From positions 7,234,001 to 7,298,000 of the forward strand of contig NZ_CP019724.1 in assembly GCF_002005225.1 (NCBI RefSeq): DNA of 64,000 bases, read 5' to 3'. The notes beneath the pieces are model-generated. The model did not search any database and was not told the DNA's origin. It worked only from the letters and a program-made list of their open reading frames with translations. Position numbers and translations under genes: made by a program. The stretch comes from Streptomyces pactum. Its GTDB lineage: Bacteria > Actinomycetota > Actinomycetes > Streptomycetales > Streptomycetaceae. This document shows positions 17,796-26,607 of the stretch, in pieces. Numbering within the stretch: position 1 is the first letter of the stretch; each line of letters begins with the position of its first letter.

Positions 17796-19016
17796 TCAGG
17801 ACGTCAGGACCTTCTCCAGCGTCCCGAGCGCCCCTTCCAGCTCGGCACCGCTGACGGTCAGCGGCGGCGCCAGGCGGATCGTGGAGCCGTGCGTGTCCTT
17901 GACGAGGACGCCCTCGCGCATCAGCCGTTCGCTGATCTCGCGTCCGGTGCCGAGCGCCGGGTCGACGTCGACACCCGCCCACAGCCCGCGCGCGCGGAAA
18001 CCGACGACGCCCCTGCCGACCAGGGCGGTGAGGCCCTCGCGCAGCACCGTGCCCAGCTCGTCCGCCCGGCGCTGGAACTCACCCGTCTCCAGCAGCTCCA
18101 CCACCGCCGTGCCGACCGCCGCCGCCAGCGGGTTGCCGCCGAACGTCGACCCGTGCTCGCCCGGGTGCAGTACACCGAGCACCTCCCGGCTGCCGACCAC
18201 CGCCGACACCGGGACGATGCCGCCGCCCAGCGCCTTGCCGAGCAGCACCACGTCCGGCACCACCGACTCGTGCTCGACGGCGAGGGTGCGTCCCGTGCGG
18301 CCGAGGCCCGACTGGATCTCGTCCGCGATGAACAGGCATCCGGCCCGGCGGGTCAGCTCCCGCACACCCGCCAGATAGCCGTCGTCCGGGATGTTGACCC
18401 CCGCCTCGCCCTGGATCGGCTCGATCAGCACGGCCGCCGTCGTCTCGTCGACCGCCGCCTCCATGGCCGCCAGGTCGTTGTACGGGACGACCCGGAAGCC
18501 GGGGGTGAAGGGGCCGAAGCCGGAGCGTGCCGTCTCGTCCGTGGAGAAGCTCACGATCGTCGTCGTACGGCCGTGGAAGTTGTCCGCCGCGACCACGATC
18601 GTCGCCCGGTCGGCCGGGACGCCCTTCACGTCGTACGCCCACTTGCGGGCCACCTTGATGCCGCTCTCCACCGCCTCGGCGCCGGTGTTCATCGGCAGCA
18701 CCATGTCGGTGTCCGTCAGGGCGGCCAGCCGCTCCGCGAAGGACGCGAGCCGGTCGTTGTGGAAGGCCCGCGAGGTCAGCGTGAGCCGGTCGAGCTGCCG
18801 GTGGGCGGCCTCGATCAGCGCCGGGTGACGGTGGCCGAAGTTGAGCGCGGAGTACCCGGCCAGCATGTCCAGGTAGCGGCGGCCCTCCACGTCCTCGACC
18901 CACGCGCCCTGCGCACGGGCCACGACCACGGGCAGCGGGTGGTAGTTGTGCGCGAGGACGGGCTCCTCCGCGCGGATGAGCTCCTCGGAGCCTCGGGTGC
19001 GGGCGGGTGCGGTCAT
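17796..19016 (-). CDS. rocD: Ornithine aminotransferase
   Basis: PLP-dependent class III aminotransferase (406 aa) that transfers the delta-amino group of ornithine to 2-oxoglutarate, giving glutamate semialdehyde and linking arginine breakdown to glutamate and proline. Diagnostic parts are AHNYHPLPVVVARAQGAWVE at the N-terminus, NTGAEAVESGIKVARKW, the PLP Asp in FIADEIQSGLGRTG and the Schiff-base Lys in LLGKALGGG. ATG 19016 overlaps the ddaH stop by four bases (ATGA), so it is translationally coupled as the last gene of the asnC-ddaH-rocD unit. Confidence 0.95.
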   Translation of the reverse strand: MTAPARTRGSEELIRAEEPVLAHNYHPLPVVVARAQGAWVEDVEGRRYLDMLAGYSALNFGHRHPALIEAAHRQLDRLTLTSRAFHNDRLASFAERLAALTDTDMVLPMNTGAEAVESGIKVARKWAYDVKGVPADRATIVVAADNFHGRTTTIVSFSTDETARSGFGPFTPGFRVVPYNDLAAMEAAVDETTAAVLIEPIQGEAGVNIPDDGYLAGVRELTRRAGCLFIADEIQSGLGRTGRTLAVEHESVVPDVVLLGKALGGGIVPVSAVVGSREVLGVLHPGEHGSTFGGNPLAAAVGTAVVELLETGEFQRRADELGTVLREGLTALVGRGVVGFRARGLWAGVDVDPALGTGREISERLMREGVLVKDTHGSTIRLAPPLTVSGAELEGALGTLEKVLTS

Positions 19017-19852
19017 GAGCGGATCTCCCGGATCTCCTGGGTGCAGCACTTGATGCCGCCACCGGCCTTGTGGAACTCGGACAGGTCGACGGGGACGGGG
19101 ACGTAGCCGAGGCCGGCGAGCCGGTCGGCGAGTCCCCCGGCCCCGGGCGAGATGAACACGTGCCGGCCGTCGGAGACGGAGTTCAGCCCGAACGCCATGG
19201 CGTCCTCGCGGGTGGCGGTCACCGCGTCCGGGTAGAGCCGCTCCAGCACCTCACGGCTGCCGGGCGAGAAGGCCCCGGGGTAGTAGGCGATGTTCCCGGC
19301 GGACCCGTCGTCCCCGTCGTCGAGCACGAACAGGGCCGTGTCCAGATGGTAGAAGTACGGGTCCACGAGGGTCAGCGAGATCACCGGCACGCCGAAGAAC
19401 TCCTGCACCTCGCGGTGCGCCTCACGGGTCGTACGGAACCCCGTGCCGGCCAGGATCCAGCGGCCGGCCGGGACCAGGTCGCCCTCGCCCTCGCAGACCG
19501 CCCCGGGGTGGTGGACCTCGAAGCCCTCCGTCTTGAACCACGCCTCGTAGGGCACGGACTCGGGACGGCGCTCGGGCGCGTGGAAGTGGGAGCCGAACAC
19601 CCGGCCCTCGACGACGACCGCGCAGTTCGCGGCGAAGACCATGTCGGGCAGACCCGCAACGGCTCCGATGGTGTCGACGGTGTGGCCGTGGGCCCGGTAG
19701 GTGCCGACCAGTGCCTGCCACTGGTCCAGGGCGCGGATGACGTCGACCGGCCGGTCGCGGCTCATCCAGGGGTTGATCGCGTACTGCACGGCGAAGTGTC
19801 TGGGTTCGCAGACCAGGAAGCGCCGCCGGCGCGGCACACGGGATTCGGGCAC
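19013..19852 (-). CDS. ddaH: Dimethylargininase/arginine-deiminase-type amidinohydrolase
   Basis: A 279-residue enzyme of the guanidino-group-modifying superfamily (DDAH, arginine deiminase, amidinotransferase). Catalytic His is in FYHLDTALFVL, and the nucleophilic Cys in GGGIKCCTQE near the C-terminus. LPDMVFAANCAVV and GEGDLVPAGRWILAGTGFRT form the substrate-binding parts. I chose GTG 19852 because GGAGG lies 9 bases upstream. In the usual annotation it releases dimethylamine and citrulline from methylarginine. Its coupling to rocD equally suits an enzyme that frees ornithine directly from arginine. Confidence 0.88.
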   Translation of the reverse strand: MPESRVPRRRRFLVCEPRHFAVQYAINPWMSRDRPVDVIRALDQWQALVGTYRAHGHTVDTIGAVAGLPDMVFAANCAVVVEGRVFGSHFHAPERRPESVPYEAWFKTEGFEVHHPGAVCEGEGDLVPAGRWILAGTGFRTTREAHREVQEFFGVPVISLTLVDPYFYHLDTALFVLDDGDDGSAGNIAYYPGAFSPGSREVLERLYPDAVTATREDAMAFGLNSVSDGRHVFISPGAGGLADRLAGLGYVPVPVDLSEFHKAGGGIKCCTQEIREIRS

Positions 19853-19978
19853 AGAGGGGTTCCTCCGCTTCCTGACGGACTGTGACTGAGGGATGACACC
19901 ACGGTAGAAAGCGAAGGAGACAGACGACAAGCGACAAGGGCTGCGTGTTCGCGCAGGATCGCTGCGTTCTCGGCCAGG

Positions 19979-20506
19979 TCAGCGCACGTCTGCTGCGCCC
20001 TCGGCCGCTCCCGGTGGCGTGCCTTCGGGCGCCGGATGGCTCGCGCCGGCCTCCGGAGCGTCCCGGATCAGGTGGGACAGCACCATCACGCTGATCGTCT
20101 TCCGGATGAACGGCTCGGCCCGGATCCGCTCCAGCACCTCCTCGAAGTGCTCCACGTCCCGCGCCCGCACGTGCAGCAGCGCGTCCGCCCCACCGGTCAC
20201 CGTCATCGCCGCCGTGATCTCCGGATAGCCGCGCGCGACCTCCGCCAGCCGCCTCGGCGGGGCCGCCCCCTCGCAGTACACCTCCACGTACGCCTCGGTG
20301 CGCCAGCCCAGCGCGGAGGGCCGCACCGTCGCCGTGAACCCGGTGATCACACCGGTCTCGCGCAGCCGGTCCACCCGGCGCTTGACCGCCGTCGAGGACA
20401 GCCCGACCTCCGCGCCGATCTCGGCGAAGGACGTCCTGGCGTTCGCCATCAGGGCGGTGACGATCTTCCGGTCGAGTTCGTCGAACGGCGTGGGCCTGCT
20501 GTTCAT
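19979..20506 (-). CDS. Lrp/AsnC-family transcriptional regulator
   Basis: A 175-residue feast/famine regulator. Residues about 8-57 form the helix-turn-helix (LDRKIVTALMANARTSF, LSSTAVKRRVDRLRETGVI). The C-terminal RAM domain (WRTEAYVEVYCE, TAAMTVTGGADALLHVRARD) binds an amino acid effector. It lies 126 bases upstream of ddaH on the same strand, so arginine or ornithine is the obvious candidate effector. Its start is 77 bases from the divergent response-regulator gene, and the shared interval could also be under its control. Confidence 0.93.
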   Translation of the reverse strand: MNSRPTPFDELDRKIVTALMANARTSFAEIGAEVGLSSTAVKRRVDRLRETGVITGFTATVRPSALGWRTEAYVEVYCEGAAPPRRLAEVARGYPEITAAMTVTGGADALLHVRARDVEHFEEVLERIRAEPFIRKTISVMVLSHLIRDAPEAGASHPAPEGTPPGAAEGAADVR

Positions 20507-20583
20507 GCGGGCACTGTATCCAGCGGGTACGTCCACGCCGGGCACGTGTGCAGGCGCACGGATTACTCCTACACTCCACCTTC

Positions 20584-21342
20584 ATGCTGCGCGCCCTGGC
20601 TGTCGACGACGAACGCCCCACGCTCGAGGAACTCGTGTACCTGCTGAACGCCGATCCCCGCATCGGCACGGCGGAGGGCGCGGGCGACGCGACCGAGGCG
20701 CTGCGCCGCATCAACCGCGCCCTGGAGTCGGGCCCCGACGGGCCGGACGCCATCGACGTCGTCTTCCTCGACATCCAGATGCCCGGCCTCGACGGACTCG
20801 ACCTCGCCCGGCTGCTGACCGGGTTCGCCCGGCCGCCGCTGGTCGTCTTCGTCACCGCGCACGAGGACTTCGCCGTCCAGGCCTTCGACCTCAAGGCCGT
20901 CGACTACGTCCTCAAACCCGTCCGCAGGGAACGGCTCGCCGAGGCGGTGCGCCGCGCCGTCGAGCGCCGGGGCACCACGACCGCCGCCCCGCGCATACCC
21001 GTGCACGAACCCGACCCCGACCACATCGCCGTGGAGCTCGGCGGCGTCACCCGCTTCGTCCCCGTCGAGGACATCACCCACGTCGAGGCCCAGGGCGACT
21101 ACGCCCGCCTGCACACCGACCGGGGCAGCCACCTCGTCCGCATCCCCCTGTCCACCCTGGAGGAGCGCTGGCGCGCCCGCGGCTTCGTCCGTATCCACCG
21201 CCGCCACCTCGTCGCCCTGCGCCACATCGGCGAACTGCGCCTGGACGCGGGCACCGTCAGCGTCCTGGTCGGCGGCGAGGAACTCCAGGTCAGCCGGCGA
21301 CACGCCCGCGAACTGCGGGACCTGCTCATGCGGAGGCCGTGA
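20584..21342 (+). CDS. LytTR-type response regulator
   Basis: A 252-residue two-component regulator. The receiver domain (residues 1-125) has the acidic pair in AVDDE, the phospho-acceptor Asp in VVFLDIQMPGLDG, the Thr in FVTAHEDFA and the Lys in DYVLKPV. The C-terminal LytTR DNA-binding domain (about 145-250) shows VEDITHVEAQGDYARLHT and FVRIHRRHLVALRHI. It is the first gene of a four-gene plus-strand operon with a small membrane protein, an acetate-type symporter and the cognate LytS-like kinase, so it most likely responds to a transported organic acid. Confidence 0.95.
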   Translation: MLRALAVDDERPTLEELVYLLNADPRIGTAEGAGDATEALRRINRALESGPDGPDAIDVVFLDIQMPGLDGLDLARLLTGFARPPLVVFVTAHEDFAVQAFDLKAVDYVLKPVRRERLAEAVRRAVERRGTTTAAPRIPVHEPDPDHIAVELGGVTRFVPVEDITHVEAQGDYARLHTDRGSHLVRIPLSTLEERWRARGFVRIHRRHLVALRHIGELRLDAGTVSVLVGGEELQVSRRHARELRDLLMRRP

Positions 21343-21345
21343 GTC

Positions 21346-21705
21346 ATGCCCCAGGACCCCACCGAACGCCGCGTCACCGTCACCGGTCCGCCCAGGCGCA
21401 CCGGCCGGGCCTCCGGCTACTACCGCCCGCGCACCGAGATCGACGAGCAGACCACCCTCGGCCACACCTACGTCCGCTCCCTCATGCGCAGCCAGCTCCG
21501 CGCCGGCCTCACCGTCTTCGCCGTCCTCGGACTCCTCGTGGGGCCGCTCCCGCTGCTCTTCGCGGCGATGCCCGGCGCCCGCCGCCTGGAGTGGGCCGTC
21601 CTGGGCTTCGGCCTGTACGCCCCGCTGGTCCTCCTCGCCCGCTGGTACGTGCGCCGGGCCGAGCGCAACGAACGCGACTTCGTGCGCCTCGTCGAGGACC
21701 GATGA
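21346..21705 (+). CDS. Small two-helix membrane partner of the symporter
   Basis: A 119-residue protein with two transmembrane segments (about residues 52-73 and 82-100) and a charged C-terminal tail. Position directly before a cation/acetate-type symporter, three bases after the regulator, matches the DUF485 (YjcH) proteins that accompany ActP, although sequence similarity is only in layout. It could be an accessory subunit or stabiliser of the symporter. Confidence 0.75.
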   Translation: MPQDPTERRVTVTGPPRRTGRASGYYRPRTEIDEQTTLGHTYVRSLMRSQLRAGLTVFAVLGLLVGPLPLLFAAMPGARRLEWAVLGFGLYAPLVLLARWYVRRAERNERDFVRLVEDR

Positions 21706-21733
21706 CCTTGCCGGACGAGGCCGTGAAGACACC

Positions 21734-23512
21734 ATGAACTCCAGCTACGCCATACCCGCCGTCGCCCTCGTCGTCGTCGCCACCGTCCTCGTCGGCGCCT
21801 TCGGCCTGCGCATCTCCCGCACCACCTCCGACTTCTACGTCGCCTCCCGCACCGTCGGCCCCCGCCTCAACGCCGCCGCCATCAGCGGCGAGTACCTCTC
21901 CGCCGCGTCCTTCCTCGGCATCGCGGGCCTGGTCCTGGTCCAGGGCCCCGACATGCTCTGGTACCCGGTCGGCTACACCGCCGGCTACCTGGTCCTGCTG
22001 CTCTTCGTCGCCGCCCCGCTGCGCCGCTCCGGCGCCTACACGCTGCCCGACTTCGCCGAGGCCCGGCTCGCCTCACAGGCGGTACGGCGGCTCGCGGGGG
22101 CCTTCGTCGTGGGCGTCGGCTGGCTGTACCTGCTGCCCCAGCTCCAGGGCGCCGGACTGACCCTGACCGTGCTGAGCGGGGCCCCCGACTGGCTGGGCGG
22201 GGTGATCGTCGCCGTCGTCGTCACCGCCATCGTCGCCGCCGGCGGCATGCGCAGCATCACCTTCGTCCAGGCCTTCCAGTACTGGCTGAAGCTCACCGCC
22301 CTGCTCGTCCCCGCCCTCTTCCTGGTCCTCGCCTGGCAGGGCGACGGCGCCCCCGGCCGCCCCTTCGAGGAACCCGCCACCTTCCGCGAGCAGCGCTCCG
22401 TCCGGGTCGACGACGGCCTCACCCTCAAGCTCGACCGGCCGCTGACCGTCACGGTCGACGGCACCGTGGACGGCCGAGCCCACGACGGCACCCGGCTCAG
22501 CCTGCCCGCCGGGACCCACCGCATCGAGGACGGCACCCGTCTCACCTTCGCCGAGGACACCCCGGTCCCGGCCGCCGGACGCGGCGCCGACGACGCCCTG
22601 TCGCCCTCCCGGGCCGAGAGCCGCACCGAACGCCCGCTGTACGCCACGTACGGACTGATACTCGCCACCTTCCTGGGCACCATGGGCCTGCCGCACGTCG
22701 TGGTCCGCTTCTACACCAGCCCGCACGGCGTCGCCGCCCGCCGCACCACCGTCGCCGTGCTCGGCCTGATCGGCGCCTTCTACCTGCTGCCGCCCGTCTA
22801 CGGTGCCCTCGGCCGCCTCTACGCCCCCGAGCTGACCCTCACCGGCGACGCCGACGCCGCGGTCCTGCTGCTGCCCGACCGGGTGATCGGGGGAGTGGGC
22901 GGCGACCTGCTCGGGGCGCTGGTCGCGGGCGGTGCCTTCGCCGCGTTCCTGTCCACCGCGTCGGGGCTGACCATGGCCGTCGCGGGCGTCCTCACCCAGG
23001 ACGTGCTGCCGTCCCGGGGCGTACCGCACTTCCGGCTCGGCACCGTCCTCGCCATGGCCGTGCCGCTGGCGGCGAGCGCGCTGGTCGGCGGGCTGCCGGT
23101 CGCCGACGCCGTCGGGCTCGCCTTCGCCGTGTCCGCCTCCTCCTTCTGCCCGCTGCTCGTCCTCGGCATCTGGTGGCGGCGGCTGACCCCGCCCGGCGCG
23201 GCGGCCGGGATGCTGGTGGGCGGCGGCTCCGCCCTGCTCGCCGTCGCCGCCACCATGGGCGGCTTCCCGGGCGGCGGCGGTGCGCTGCACGCGCTGCTGG
23301 CCTGGCCCGCGCTCTGGTCGGTGCCGCTGGCCTTCCTCACCATGGTGCTGGTCTCCCTGGCCACCCCGGGACGGGTACCGGCCGGGACGGCGGCGATCCT
23401 GGCCCGCTTCCACCTGCCGGAAGAGCTCCGCGCGGACGAACTGCGCACGGAGGACCTGCGCAGGGACGAACTGCGTGCCGCGCGGGACCTGCGCGAGGAG
23501 GCGACCGGGTGA
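21734..23512 (+). CDS. Sodium/solute symporter of the ActP (acetate) type
   Basis: A 592-residue SSS-family cation symporter with about 13 predicted helices. Family motifs include SEFYVA-like TSDFYVASRTVGP, SGEYLSAASFLGIAGLV in the first helices, GGMRSITFVQAFQYWLK, and FLGTMGLPHVVVRFYTS. A ~90-residue hydrophilic insert (residues about 205-300), rich in short beta strands, lies before the FLGTMGLPH helix. The cytoplasmic tail ends in repeated LRxDEL/LRxEDL units. The stop overlaps the kinase start by four bases (GTGA). Likely substrates are short monocarboxylates such as acetate or pyruvate. Confidence 0.93.
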   Translation: MNSSYAIPAVALVVVATVLVGAFGLRISRTTSDFYVASRTVGPRLNAAAISGEYLSAASFLGIAGLVLVQGPDMLWYPVGYTAGYLVLLLFVAAPLRRSGAYTLPDFAEARLASQAVRRLAGAFVVGVGWLYLLPQLQGAGLTLTVLSGAPDWLGGVIVAVVVTAIVAAGGMRSITFVQAFQYWLKLTALLVPALFLVLAWQGDGAPGRPFEEPATFREQRSVRVDDGLTLKLDRPLTVTVDGTVDGRAHDGTRLSLPAGTHRIEDGTRLTFAEDTPVPAAGRGADDALSPSRAESRTERPLYATYGLILATFLGTMGLPHVVVRFYTSPHGVAARRTTVAVLGLIGAFYLLPPVYGALGRLYAPELTLTGDADAAVLLLPDRVIGGVGGDLLGALVAGGAFAAFLSTASGLTMAVAGVLTQDVLPSRGVPHFRLGTVLAMAVPLAASALVGGLPVADAVGLAFAVSASSFCPLLVLGIWWRRLTPPGAAAGMLVGGGSALLAVAATMGGFPGGGGALHALLAWPALWSVPLAFLTMVLVSLATPGRVPAGTAAILARFHLPEELRADELRTEDLRRDELRAARDLREEATG

Positions 23513-24726
23513 GCGGCTCCATGGGCGGTTTCCTGGCGGGCCTGGTCGTCGCCGTGCTCCCGCTGCTGGCCGCGGGCTTCTGGCTGGGGCGGCGCACGGC
23601 CCGCCCGCAGAACCTCGGCGGGCTCGGCACGCCCGTCGAGCACGCCACCTTCCAGACCCTGCACACCGCCTCCCTGGCCACACCCCCGCTGCGGGCGGGC
23701 CTGACCGAGGAGACCGCCGGCAAGTCGGCCCGCAAGCTGCGCTCGCTGCTCGGCACGGACGCGCTGTGCCTGACCGACCTCGAGGAGGTCCTGGTCTGGG
23801 ACGGCGTGGGCGCCCACCACCGCGCGGAGATCATGGAACGCCTCGCCGGCCCCCTGGAGACCGGCCGCGGCGAGGCCTTCCCGCTCACCTGCGACACCCC
23901 CGACTGCGCGGTGCGCTGGGCGGTCGTCGCCCCGCTCACCGTCGACGACCGGGTGCACGGCGCCCTCGTCGCCTGCGCGCCCCGCGAATCCGCCGTCCTG
24001 GTCCGCGCCGCCGGCGAGGTCGCCCGCTGGGTCTCCGTCCAACTGGAGCTGGCCGACCTCGACCAGTCCCGCACCCGGCTCATCGAGGCCGAGATCAAGG
24101 CCCTGCGCGCCCAGATCTCCCCGCACTTCATCTTCAACTCGCTCGCGGTGATCGCGTCCTTCGTGCGCACCGACCCCGAGCGCGCCCGCGAGCTGCTCCT
24201 GGAGTTCGCCGACTTCACCCGCTACTCGTTCCGCCGGCACGGAGACTTCACGACCCTCGCCGACGAGCTGCACGCCATCGACCACTACCTGGCGCTGGTG
24301 CGGGCCCGCTTCGGCGACCGCCTCGCCGTCACCCTCCAGGTCGCCCCCGAGGTGCTGCCGGTCGCGCTGCCCTTCCTCTGCCTCCAGCCGCTCGTGGAGA
24401 ACGCCGTCAAGCACGGCCTGGAGGGCAAGACGGACCGGTGCCGCATCCAGATCACCGCGCAGGACGCGGGCGCCGAGGCCCTGGTCGTCATCGAGGACGA
24501 CGGCGCCGGCATGGACCCCGGCCTGCTGCGCCGGATCCTCGCGCGCGAGGTCAGCCCGTCGGGCGGCATAGGACTGTCCAACGTCGACGACCGGCTCCGC
24601 CAGGTCTACGGAGACGACCACGGCCTCGTCATCGAGACGGCCGTCGGCGCGGGCATGAAGATCACGGTCCGGCTGCCGAAGTACCAGCCGGGCGTGCACT
24701 CGGCGGGCCGGCTCGGCCGCGAGTGA
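23509..24726 (+). CDS. LytS-family sensor histidine kinase
   Basis: A 405-residue kinase. One N-terminal membrane segment (residues about 4-27) is followed by a GAF-like cytosolic domain (about 45-185). The histidine-kinase core starts with the LytS signature ISPHFIFNSL, whose His is the phospho-acceptor. The ATPase domain has PLVENAVKHG (N-box), EDDGAGMD and SGGIGLSNVDDRL. GTG 23509 overlaps the symporter stop. With the LytTR regulator at the head of the operon it forms a two-component system built around a transporter, as in pyruvate- or acetate-sensing LytS/LytR systems. Confidence 0.94.
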   Translation: MSGSMGGFLAGLVVAVLPLLAAGFWLGRRTARPQNLGGLGTPVEHATFQTLHTASLATPPLRAGLTEETAGKSARKLRSLLGTDALCLTDLEEVLVWDGVGAHHRAEIMERLAGPLETGRGEAFPLTCDTPDCAVRWAVVAPLTVDDRVHGALVACAPRESAVLVRAAGEVARWVSVQLELADLDQSRTRLIEAEIKALRAQISPHFIFNSLAVIASFVRTDPERARELLLEFADFTRYSFRRHGDFTTLADELHAIDHYLALVRARFGDRLAVTLQVAPEVLPVALPFLCLQPLVENAVKHGLEGKTDRCRIQITAQDAGAEALVVIEDDGAGMDPGLLRRILAREVSPSGGIGLSNVDDRLRQVYGDDHGLVIETAVGAGMKITVRLPKYQPGVHSAGRLGRE

Positions 24727-24751
24727 TGCGTCGGGCGCCCCGGCGTGGGGC

Positions 24752-24922
24752 TCAGGCGCTGCGCGTGGTCACCAGCCCCAGCGTGATCAGACCCAGAACG
24801 ACCCAGCCGAACCACAGCCAGCCGTTGCTTCCGAGCGCCACCGTGTAGGCCGTCACCGCGACCAGGCCGCCGATGGTGAGCGCCCCCATCGTCTTCGTGG
24901 AACTGTCCGTGGAACCGGGCAT
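24752..24922 (-). CDS. Small two-segment membrane protein
   Basis: A 56-residue protein with two hydrophobic stretches (about 14-30 and 34-52) and no charged catalytic residue. ATG 24922 has a clear GAGGAGGG site, which favours a real gene. It is 13 bases downstream of the pseudokinase gene on the same strand and probably co-transcribed. Function unknown. Confidence 0.7.
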   Translation of the reverse strand: MPGSTDSSTKTMGALTIGGLVAVTAYTVALGSNGWLWFGWVVLGLITLGLVTTRSA

Positions 24923-24935
24923 CGCAACACCCTCC

Positions 24936-26549
24936 TCATGGTCCGTTCCCCTCCATGGTGCCCCCGTTCTGCCTCCGTACGGTGCAGACGGCAAGATGTG
25001 AGCCGGATTTCCAGGCCCCCGCGGCCGTCCGGGAACCGGCCTCGTACAGGGAGGGGTCGAATCCGTAGTCCCGCGGCGGCACCTCGCGCGCACACGCCCG
25101 GTCCGCCGCCGCGGGCGCCCCGGCGAGCGTGACGTCGGAGGGCAGCCGGGTGAACCCGAGCACCTGGGCGTCGTACCGGCCCGCGCAGGGCACCAGCCGG
25201 GCCTCGCGCGCGGAGCGCACGTCCAGGCAGTCCCGGCGCTGCATGGTCGCGGTGTCCGCGAAGACCGAACCCGGTTCGCGGTGCCGCCCGAGCGGCCCGT
25301 ACACCGGCCCGTGCACCCCCAGCACCAGGCACGCCGTACGCCCCCGGGCGGTCTCGAAGCCGTCGTCGGCCGGGACGACCGCCACGCTGCGCACTCCGGC
25401 CAGCCGGGCCCGGGCCTCCCTGGTCCGCTCCTCGCACCGCGCCGGTCCCAGCTCGCGGGCCTGTTCGGCGGAGGAGGCGGGCACGAACGCCATCACCTGG
25501 CCGTCGGGCGCCGGGCCCCGGCAGGCCGGGTCCGCGGTGAGGCGCGGCGTCCCCGCGAACCGCGTACCGCCCGGCCAGTGGGCGCGCACGCAGTCCCCGT
25601 CCTCGAGCGGTGCCGCGAGTCCCACGGTGTCGCCGTACGGCGTCCCGGTCCCGTCGGCCGCCCGGCCGGCGAGGGCGTACCAGACGCCGCCCAGGGCGAG
25701 GACCAGACCGAGCCCGCCGGCCAGGGCGGCCCGCAGGGCCCTCGGACGCCGGCGCCGGTGCCCGGTGGTGGCGGCAGCCTGCCGATCGGCGGGGGCGGCC
25801 GGGCGGGACCCGGGTGTGGGCGCCGCTGACCAGGGCGGCCGCGATCCCGGGTCGGTCCGCGGCCGGGCGTACGTATCGGTCTGCGGCGTGACGATCCACG
25901 CCAGTTCCGCCTCCGCCTCGGCCACCGTGACACGCGGCCCCGGGGCTCCGCCGAGCAGTCTCGCCAGCAGGGGCCCCAGCGCACCGGCGCGTACGGGCAC
26001 CTCCCGGTCGGAGGGCTCGCGGCCCTCGACGGCGTAGTGGAGCGTGCGGCCCAGCGCGAGGAGACCGTCACCGTCCCCGGGCCCGGCGGCGACGTGGTCC
26101 AGGAGCAGGATCCTGCCGTACGGCGCGCCGCCGCGGTCCGGCGCCAGCAGGATGTCGGCCGGCCCGACACGCCGGTGCGGCACACCCGGCTCGTGCCCGG
26201 CGGCCGGCGCGTGGAGCACGGAGAGCACGGCGAGCCCGATCCGGGCGCAGTCGGCCGGGGCCAGCGGACCGCGCCGGGCCACCAGCGCCCTCAGGTCGAC
26301 GGCGCCCGCCACGTACTCCATGACGGTCCACGGCACGCCTTCGTGCTCCACCACGTCGTGAACGGCCACCACGTGCGGATGACCGGGCGGCGGTGGCACG
26401 TCCCGGGCACCGGTGCCGGCGGCCTTGAGCGCGACCTCGCCGCCCAGCCGCTGATCGTGCGCGAGCCACACCCGGTCCGACCCGCCGTCGCCGAGCGGGC
26501 GCAGCAGCAGATAACGGCCGGCGACGACCCGGCCCACGTGACGTGTCAT
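24936..26549 (-). CDS. Membrane-anchored Ser/Thr pseudokinase
   Basis: A 537-residue protein laid out like a streptomycete Ser/Thr kinase: kinase-like domain (1-240), Pro/Arg linker, one transmembrane helix (about 272-292) and an extracytoplasmic domain with several cysteines. The nucleotide-binding Lys is present (VALKAA, Lys42) and the glycine loop reads GDGGSDRVW. The catalytic loop is HRRVGPAD instead of HRDxKPxN, so the catalytic Asp is Arg127 and the metal-binding Asn is Asp. The DFG motif is replaced by DHV. It should bind at most nucleotide and is unlikely to phosphorylate. The external domain lacks PASTA repeats. Confidence 0.85.
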   Translation of the reverse strand: MTRHVGRVVAGRYLLLRPLGDGGSDRVWLAHDQRLGGEVALKAAGTGARDVPPPPGHPHVVAVHDVVEHEGVPWTVMEYVAGAVDLRALVARRGPLAPADCARIGLAVLSVLHAPAAGHEPGVPHRRVGPADILLAPDRGGAPYGRILLLDHVAAGPGDGDGLLALGRTLHYAVEGREPSDREVPVRAGALGPLLARLLGGAPGPRVTVAEAEAELAWIVTPQTDTYARPRTDPGSRPPWSAAPTPGSRPAAPADRQAAATTGHRRRRPRALRAALAGGLGLVLALGGVWYALAGRAADGTGTPYGDTVGLAAPLEDGDCVRAHWPGGTRFAGTPRLTADPACRGPAPDGQVMAFVPASSAEQARELGPARCEERTREARARLAGVRSVAVVPADDGFETARGRTACLVLGVHGPVYGPLGRHREPGSVFADTATMQRRDCLDVRSAREARLVPCAGRYDAQVLGFTRLPSDVTLAGAPAAADRACAREVPPRDYGFDPSLYEAGSRTAAGAWKSGSHLAVCTVRRQNGGTMEGNGP

Positions 26550-26607
26550 ACCGCTCCCCCCGGGCGGTTGCCCCGACGCGCCACATGCTACTGAACGAAA
26601 CCGCCGG

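Noticed and set aside
21735..24699. Long minus-strand frames opposite the symporter and sensor kinase
   Set aside because: Mirror images of well-supported plus-strand genes; composition is that of antisense high-GC frames.
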